64,000 bases of DNA from Ciona intestinalis (Eukaryota > Chordata > Ascidiacea > Phlebobranchia > Cionidae). The notes under the pieces were generated by a model. That model was not told the origin of the DNA. It ran no database searches and worked only from the letters and a program-made list of their open reading frames with translations. How positions within the stretch are numbered: the first letter of the stretch is position 1; every line of letters starts with the position of its first letter. The stretch is taken from NCBI RefSeq assembly GCF_000224145.3, contig NC_020179.2, positions 1,823,612 to 1,887,611 on the forward strand, in the 5' to 3' direction. A program made the position numbers and the translations under genes. Below are positions 58,095 through 64,000 of the stretch, in pieces.

Positions 58095-58556
58095 GACATA
58101 GTTATAACCTGTCTATACTGAATACATGACTCAATTATGTGACCTACAACAAGGAAAGTAAACTGTAATGATTTTATGCTTTTCGGTTTCACACACAGTA
58201 CACCTTAATGATCATTATACCCAAATCAAAACAGTGTTGCATGCGGTTTGTATTGAATCTCCTATCTATTTATACGGCAGCTCTGCTTATATAAAGGAAT
58301 AATCTTCACAGTTCTAAGTAATATTATTCCACAATATTACCTGTTCTCGGAAGAATTGCCAATTGTTATCAAAAACTTAATTTGCTTGTATGAAAAATAA
58401 AGGTACCACCACAATAAGTATAGCCTATAGGCCTATATAAAGATCTTCTTGTATGGTCTGACAAAACAAACGTTCCCATTTGACCAAACTGCGCCGGCGC
58501 GGATGCGCTCAAAAATGTTTCAATTTGTCAAGGAACAACCGTTTATAAAGTCGTTG

Positions 58557-58750
58557 AGTAGGCTAAGGGAAGACTGGGCACCTTTTGATTCTTTCTCCTC
58601 GTTCTATTTGGTAGTAAATAAAGAGCATTCAAAGAATTATAAAACCGTATCCTCACGACTACTATAGAGTTATAAACCGTTATTTTTGTTAATAATTTAA
58701 AACACGATCAGGATAATTGGATGTTGTGTGCTAAAAGTGTCATTACCCCG
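58557..58750 (-). mobile_element. MITE, isolated copy near the RPA1 cluster
   Basis: Full-length core with degraded outer ends; the last member of the family in the window. Confidence 0.75.
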
Positions 58751-58852
58751 CACTTAAAAGCGGCTGGTTGAGCACGGTAGTGGTCATATAGATCCTTTTT
58801 CGTCGAACAGTTGTTCTTGGCTTTGTTGTTGTTGTTGTTGCTGATAGGGCGA

Positions 58853-59510
58853 TTTTTTTCCGCACTTATCCTAATTCTCAATTCTAGCATTTTTCTTTAA
58901 TCTCTTGATTGAAATCAAATCGTAATATATATTTATAATTTTTAGACTAAATTTTCAGATTTAAAACCGCACAATTAGCGTGTGTGCACCAAAGCGTAGA
59001 CGAGTGCCTTTTTCTTATCGTTATCTTCGGTATAAACACCGCGTCTCTCGTTTCTTCGCTCTTTTAGTTTACCGCTCGCAATAAATCATTATGCAACCGC
59101 CACAATATGAATAATATTAACTTCTAACATTACCTATACTGCGTGATTACGGTTTATCCAAATTCACAAAAACGAACGTCTTTAAGCGACGACAAGTTTA
59201 ACTATAGTGTAAGTTTACATGTCAACATATAGTGCAGGAGTTGTACAAAGCGTATTTACACATATTCTTTACCTATCTTTCAATCCTTGTACGTCCTTGT
59301 ACGTCACCAATGGCGACTGAAACCCGCTTTGTTGGTTACTTTTGATTTGTTCTGATCGATCTCAGTCGACCATTGTAGTGATAGGGTTAATTAATACTAT
59401 GCTAATTAGTTTATACCGTGCTCATGCATTAGATCTGTGTGATCTCTTGTTTTCCGCACTTATCCTAATTCTCAATTCTAGCTTTTTTCTTTAATCTCTT
59501 GTTTGTGACA
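58853..59510. repeat. Direct repeat of about 55 bp, 600 bp apart
   Basis: 'ttccgcacttatcctaattc' followed by 'tcaattctagc.tttttcttt' and 'aatctctt' occurs at 58858 and 59452 with only a few changes. The block between contains no coding frame. Confidence 0.8.
59190..59430. repeat. Dispersed repeat, copy 2
   Basis: Second copy of the repeat at 1640-1955; overlaps the second half of the 58853-59510 interval. Confidence 0.5.
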
Positions 59511-60340
59511 TTTTAGTCATTAAATCCGGATCCTTTTTTTTCCGAAAAATGTTTGGTAAGGTAAATAGAAACTGTTACACGCCAGATTTTTACGCCTCTT
59601 CACATAAAGAAAACACAAAGAAAACCGAAAAAAAAGTTCGTTTAAACTCATTGCCAGTCACTGTTTTTGTTCAATCTTGAACACACAAAGACGGCAGTTG
59701 GAATACTCGGTGTTTATACGACTTTGGTAAGAACTAAATATATATTTTACGCTCTGTTTTAATACACCCCTCTTTGCAGGTATAAGATTTTTGTTAAACT
59801 GTTATTCGAAGTTTCGAACACGTCACTCAAAACCCCGCGCGCGATTAAAACTCATGCGAGAAAGGTAGTGCGATGTAAAAATAGGTGCATTATCATAGCT
59901 ATATTGATGTAATTTTTAAAATAAAACAAATAATCAGTTATAGTGAGAATTTGTTCATGCTTTCTGTAATGTTTAACAATGTTAATTGTGGATAATAAAA
60001 AATGGTTACTACTTTTACAAAATAAGACTTCGTTCCTGTTATCCGTTGTAACCTGTTGCAGCTAATGTTAGCGCCAGCAATTTGATATGTTTCTTTATTG
60101 GTTGCTCGATCCTCCTGTTTTGTAATAAGTTGGACAAAATTTAGCCACAGAATCGTTACAACAGTACTGTTACCGCGTTTACCGTTTACGAAAGTTAAAT
60201 TTTTGTGATAATGAAGATTTTTCCCACCGAAACAAAGCCTAAATTAAGGTAACGGAAGATTCTTTACTAGTACCGTTTTTTGTTTTAGAACACCAAAGTT
60301 AAACTGAAATATATGTTTAATTTAAAGCTTTTGTGTTAAA

Positions 60341-62164
60341 ATGAGTAGCAGCATAGCCCTAACCCATGGAGCAGTGCAAGCCCTTTTAAGAGGTGATGAG
60401 GTTTCCAACCCTGTCCTACAATGCTTGAGCTTCAAGAAAGTACAAGGCCCCAACATAGAGCGCATTAAACTGGCATTGTCTGATGGAGTCCATTCATTTG
60501 GAACTGTCATGCTGGGAACTAATCTCAACCACTTGGTAAATGATGGAATTTTAGATGCCAATTCAATTGTTAGGCTGACGCATTACCAGTCACCTAAAAT
60601 GGTGCAAAATGGAAAGAAAGTTATTATCTGTTTGAGCTTGGATGTGGTTCAAAGTGGTAATGAGGTTGGAGAACGGATTGGGAATCCTGTTAATTATGCC
60701 CAGGCAAGTGCAAATGATGGAAGAGCAGTTCAAAATGAAAATCTTAAGCCAAACCAAAACAGAATGCCTGCTTCTGCAATGCAGAGTCCGAAACCGACTG
60801 GAAAAATGTCGTTTGGTGGAAAAGGTGACGCTCCTACTACGCCTGGTGGTACACAGACCCGTGTTATGCCCATTGGAAGTCTAACACCCTATCAAAATAA
60901 ATGGGCGATACGTGCACGTGTGACGCAGAAGGGAGCTATGAGGGAATGGAAGAATGCAAGAGGAGAAGGGAAGTTATTTAGTTTCACAGTTTTAGATGAC
61001 TCTGGTGACATCAAGGTGACCTGTTTTAAAGAGGAGGCAGACAAATTTTTCAGTATGGTTGAAGTTGGAAAAGTGTTCTGTATTGCTAATGCTACTCTCA
61101 AACCTGCGAATCCTCAGTATAATAGCACAACTCATGATTATGAAATGACTCTTCGACGGGACACAGTTATTACATTGAGTGAAGATGACGATGCAAAACT
61201 GGTGCCAAAAATTCAGTATAACTTCAAAAAAATCAGCGAACTTGGAAACCATGTGAATACACTTGTTGATACAATTGGAATCTTGAAATCGGCAGAAGAT
61301 TTAAGCTCCGTTATGATTCGTAGCCAGAATCGAGAAGCGAAAGTAAGAAAAATTAATTTGGTTGATGAATCAAATGCAGAGATCCAAGTTACCCTGTGGG
61401 GACAAGAAGCCGAGAAGTTTACTTCAGAAGAATCAGCCGTAGTGGTTTTAAAATCTGCAAAAGTGTCTGATTTTGGGGGTTGTTCCATGTCTACTATTGG
61501 CTCCACAACAGTCACAATAAACCCAGATATACCGGAAGCGTTTAGTCTGAAGCAGTGGTATGAAACTGGTGGCAAGTCGCAGGCCACTCAAGTCCTAACA
61601 ACAGGTAGTGGTGGCGGTGGTAACATGGCTGCTAACTGGAAAACATTGGCAGATATTAAAACAGAAAATCTTGGTACCAAAGAAAAACCAGATTACATAA
61701 CAGTTAAAGCTACAGTTTTATATTGCAAAAAAGAAAACATCCTCTATCAAGCTTGTCCGAATGACCAGTGCAACAAAAAAGTGGTTGATCTGCAGAATGG
61801 CAGCTATCGGTGCGAAAAATGCAACTCAGAAAGCCCAAACTTCAAATACAGAGTCATTCTAAACATGCATATGGCTGATGAGTTTGACAGCACCTGGGTG
61901 ACTTGCTTTCAAGACCAAGCCGAAATTTTGTTGAACATGACGGCTCAACAACTCGGAGACCTAAAAGACACCAACGAGCAGGAGTATGAGGCGGCTCTGA
62001 AAAGTGTCGACTTCAAAAGCTATTTCTTCAAGTTAAGAGTGAAGTCAGATAAGTTTAATGATGAAGAACGCACCAGAGTCACTATCATGAATGTTTCTCC
62101 CATGAGCAACGTGGATTATATCAAGAAGTTGACAACTGACATTGACAAACTAATGAATCTGTGA
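60341..62164 (+). CDS. RPA1: Replication protein A 70-kDa subunit
   Basis: Large subunit of the single-strand DNA binding heterotrimer used in replication, repair and recombination. One uninterrupted exon of 607 residues, against 616 in human. Domains in order: N-terminal protein-interaction OB fold (1-115), linker rich in Gln, Asn and Pro, DBD-A (about 176-285, with YQNKWAIRARVTQKG), DBD-B (about 295-420), DBD-C (about 445-600). The DBD-C zinc ligands are Cys472, Cys477, Cys491 and Cys494, the same spacing as human 481/486/500/503. A pyrimidine-rich acceptor (ccgttttttgttttag) lies about 50 nt before the ATG and could be a 5' UTR or trans-splice site. COPZ starts 374 bp downstream on the same strand. 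Confidence 0.97.
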   Translation: MSSSIALTHGAVQALLRGDEVSNPVLQCLSFKKVQGPNIERIKLALSDGVHSFGTVMLGTNLNHLVNDGILDANSIVRLTHYQSPKMVQNGKKVIICLSLDVVQSGNEVGERIGNPVNYAQASANDGRAVQNENLKPNQNRMPASAMQSPKPTGKMSFGGKGDAPTTPGGTQTRVMPIGSLTPYQNKWAIRARVTQKGAMREWKNARGEGKLFSFTVLDDSGDIKVTCFKEEADKFFSMVEVGKVFCIANATLKPANPQYNSTTHDYEMTLRRDTVITLSEDDDAKLVPKIQYNFKKISELGNHVNTLVDTIGILKSAEDLSSVMIRSQNREAKVRKINLVDESNAEIQVTLWGQEAEKFTSEESAVVVLKSAKVSDFGGCSMSTIGSTTVTINPDIPEAFSLKQWYETGGKSQATQVLTTGSGGGGNMAANWKTLADIKTENLGTKEKPDYITVKATVLYCKKENILYQACPNDQCNKKVVDLQNGSYRCEKCNSESPNFKYRVILNMHMADEFDSTWVTCFQDQAEILLNMTAQQLGDLKDTNEQEYEAALKSVDFKSYFFKLRVKSDKFNDEERTRVTIMNVSPMSNVDYIKKLTTDIDKLMNL

Positions 62165-62538
62165 ATTTTTAACTGTATTCTCTTATTGCCTCTATTGGTT
62201 CAACTGCCATTCAATGTTTTGCTGCCATTTTTTAAAACCTTAGTAAACGATTATTATCAATGAATGAATTAATGTACTCAGTTCGGCTTGTTTATTGTAT
62301 ATAAGCCAATATTATGTTGATATGTGCTTGGAAATTTTTTGTTTCAATTTTTTCAGTTGTTCCCTGTACGTTATGTTGTTAACAGTTCTGACTGTTCCTG
62401 GCTTTTTTTCTAAAACTATTCCTATTTTGTATAAGTTTTTTTATACCGGTAGTATGAACTGGCCATTGAATTTCACATCTTGGTTTAAGTTAACTTGCAT
62501 TCTGTTCCCATTTAGGATTAGGATAAAATTAGGTAAAA
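62165..62538 (+). other. RPA1-COPZ intergenic region
   Basis: Contains no AATAAA or ATTAAA. Its 3' end has 'gttcccatttag' and 'ataaaattag' just before the COPZ ATG, both plausible trans-splice acceptors. Confidence 0.55.
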
Positions 62539-63069
62539 ATGGATGGTGTTTCACAACCCTCTTTGTACACTGTTAAGGCCATTTTGATATTGGACAACGA
62601 CGGAGAGAGGTTATTGGCAAAGTATTATGATGATACCTATCCTACTTTGAGGGAACAGAAGCTTTTTGAGAAGAATGTCTTCAGCAAGACTCACAAGTCT
62701 GACTCTGAAATTGCTCTACTGGAAGGCCAGACTGTGGTGTACAAAGGAAATGTGGATCTTTTCTTTTATGTCATCGGAAGTGCTCATGAGAACGAGTTAA
62801 TGCTCATGTCGGTCCTCACTTGCCTTTATGACTCAGTAAACCTGCTGCTCCGGAAGAATGTTGAAAAGAGGATCTTACTCCGACACATAGATAGTGTCTT
62901 CCTGATTGTGGATGAGATAGTGGATGGAGGAGTCATCATGCAGGTTGATGGAGGACATGTCCTGGATCAGATTGTGATGCGGGGAGAGGACATCCCTCTA
63001 ACAGAACAAACTATCACTCAAGTTCTACAATCTGCTAAAGACCAAATTAAGTGGTCTCTCCTAAAGTGA
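62539..63069 (+). CDS. COPZ: Coatomer subunit zeta
   Basis: Zeta-COP is the small longin-fold subunit of the COPI coat, acting in Golgi-to-ER and intra-Golgi transport. Single exon, 176 residues; human COPZ1 has 177. The start [20 protein letters not shown] and the blocks [28 protein letters not shown] and [14 protein letters not shown] are near-identical to animal zeta-COP. COPZ1 and COPZ2 are vertebrate duplicates, so the unnumbered symbol is used. No introns in the coding region. A full-length, undamaged frame argues against a dead retrocopy. Confidence 0.97.
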   Translation: MDGVSQPSLYTVKAILILDNDGERLLAKYYDDTYPTLREQKLFEKNVFSKTHKSDSEIALLEGQTVVYKGNVDLFFYVIGSAHENELMLMSVLTCLYDSVNLLLRKNVEKRILLRHIDSVFLIVDEIVDGGVIMQVDGGHVLDQIVMRGEDIPLTEQTITQVLQSAKDQIKWSLLK

Positions 63070-63458
63070 ACTATGGTTTTTCTCTACATAGATATGCTTT
63101 TATTTAAAACGAATGCAATAGAATATTTCACTATATGTATTTTACGATCTTTAGGAATCTGTATTACTTGACAACAACAAAATTTCCCAGACAAATTTGT
63201 TCGTGTTTTGTTAAAAGCTTCATTGTTATTAACTAAAAGTAAAAATTTGGTCAAATAATTTTTTTTGTATTATATATAAACTTCGGATTGAACCTATAGT
63301 GAAGTGTTGTCAAAGAAATACTTTATATTATATATTATATATTGTATAGAGTGGTGTGATATATGAAATACAAATGTAATGATTAGACCTTACTCCCATC
63401 TGTTTATTCTAGGGGAAATTGATTAGAGACATCAGCTATTTAAAATGTATTAACAAAA
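63070..63458 (+). other. COPZ-METTL22 intergenic region
   Basis: AT-rich, with a run of 'tatattatatattatatat'. No AATAAA or ATTAAA is present. A good acceptor, 'catctgtttattctag', lies 43 nt before the METTL22 ATG. Confidence 0.5.
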
Positions 63459-64000
63459 ATGCAGGCTGCTCAAGCTGGAGAAGTCGTTTTATCAGATGTT
63501 CACTTGTATAAGACGGTGGATACAGACGGTGTTGTAATTACTCGATTTCAATTTAAAGTATTAGCAGAAGACAATACCAAGTTTAACGATGATCTAAAAT
63601 ATGACCAAGACGGTGACATTGTCGTGTCTCGGTCCGATGATGCCCGTGACGTCATTACCATACGTCATGAGATGTGCACGGTTCTCGAAAGCGTGGGTTT
63701 GCAAGTATGGAGAGGGGCCTTGTTAATGTGCGACTATGTTAACGCAAATACTGAAAGTTTCGCAGGAAAAGAAGTCCTGGAATTAGGTTGCGGTACTGGT
63801 CTAACTTCCATTTTCGTTGCCCAGTTCGCCAAAACTGTTTATGCAACAGACCACGGCGAAAATATACTTGCTCTGTGTCAAGAAAACGTAGATAGGAATG
63901 TTAGTTTAATATCCGCTAATATGCACGTTGTCGATCTGAACTGGTTTGAATGTCTTCCCGATGACCGAGTAAATCCGAACATCCTTTTGGCTTGTGACTG
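63459..64000 (+). CDS. METTL22: METTL22 methyltransferase, 3' end beyond window
   Basis: Family 16 seven-beta-strand protein methyltransferase; human METTL22 is reported to methylate KIN (Kin17) lysine. The first 180 residues are present in one open frame starting MQAAQAGEVVLSDVHLYKTV. Landmarks: DARDVITIRHEM, GLQVWRGALLMCDYV and the SAM-binding motif I VLELGCGTGL near residue 105, followed by YATDHGENIL. The insert that human METTL22 carries between the first strand and DVI is much shorter here. The frame runs off at base 64000 without a donor, so the true length and any introns are unknown. Confidence 0.93.
   Translation, partial: MQAAQAGEVVLSDVHLYKTVDTDGVVITRFQFKVLAEDNTKFNDDLKYDQDGDIVVSRSDDARDVITIRHEMCTVLESVGLQVWRGALLMCDYVNANTESFAGKEVLELGCGTGLTSIFVAQFAKTVYATDHGENILALCQENVDRNVSLISANMHVVDLNWFECLPDDRVNPNILLACD

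Larger units (their letters stand above)
55939..60340. other. 4.4 kb gene-poor stretch
   Basis: Only repeats and motifs were supported: a 30-bp palindrome (55998-56027) and its relative near 58063, a MITE (58557-58750), a direct repeat (58853/59453), a copy of the dispersed repeat (59190-59430) and an end fragment of the C-rich fold-back family (60252-60275). An open frame at 56707-56958 ends in a segment with two N-glycosylation sequons, but nothing joins to it. The SLC16-like 5' UTR (right-hand promoter for a minus gene) and the RPA1 promoter should be at the two ends. Confidence 0.5.

Noticed and set aside
60642-61587. Several overlapping frames on both strands inside RPA1
   Set aside because: Shadows of the strongly coding RPA1 frame.
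60341-63069. RPA1 and COPZ as processed retrocopies
   Set aside because: Both frames are intact and full-length, no poly(A) tract follows either, and METTL22 beside them is also intronless so far; functional single-exon genes are more likely.

Overview
This looks like nuclear DNA from a tunicate, most likely Ciona intestinalis/robusta. It is AT-rich and its genes carry many short exons with canonical GT-AG introns. The first gene is a HAND-related bHLH gene of the type called Hand-r/NoTrlc in Ciona. The introns and spacers are full of short interspersed elements: about 40 copies of one ~190 bp inverted-repeat MITE, a tRNA-like SINE with a CATT-repeat tail, and a third family with an ATT-repeat tail. 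The species call is inference from gene content and repeats. Exon models were built by hand, joining splice sites so that codon phase and family similarity agree.

Layout. 1-2793: upstream region of Hand-r, with a 119-nt near-perfect hairpin. 2794-4383 (+): Hand-r, two exons. 4384-7284: spacer with a 960-N gap flanked by two nearly identical 0.9 kb copies, probably an unmerged contig overlap. 7285-10942 (-): TMED6-like p24 cargo receptor. 11424-11921 (+): tentative small two-exon gene. 12758-13977 (-): POLR2K/RPB12. 14420-18332 (+): MRPS35, head-to-head with POLR2K. 18634-33354 (+): GTF3C3 (TFIIIC TPR subunit), 22 exons. 34513-35046 (-) and 36246-37615 (-): two unrecognised coding regions. 39331-45475 (+): SLC22-type organic ion transporter, 11 exons. 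46269-49314 (-): FAM167 family gene, 4 exons. 50469-55938 (-): SLC16/MCT-like transporter, 8 exons. 55939-60340: gene-poor. 60341-62164 (+): RPA1 in one exon. 62539-63069 (+): COPZ (zeta-COP) in one exon. 63459-64000 (+): METTL22, cut by the window end.

The genes form no single pathway. The set is mostly housekeeping (Pol II and Pol III transcription, mitochondrial translation, replication/repair, early secretory traffic), plus one developmental regulator and two membrane transporters. RPA1, COPZ and METTL22 lie in tandem, without visible introns and without AATAAA or ATTAAA between them, so a trans-spliced operon is worth testing. Mobile elements dominate the non-coding sequence. Several sit within about 25 nt of splice sites, and several are nested in one another, which gives a relative order of insertion. 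I found no CRISPR arrays, rRNA genes, free-standing tRNA genes or virus-like elements.
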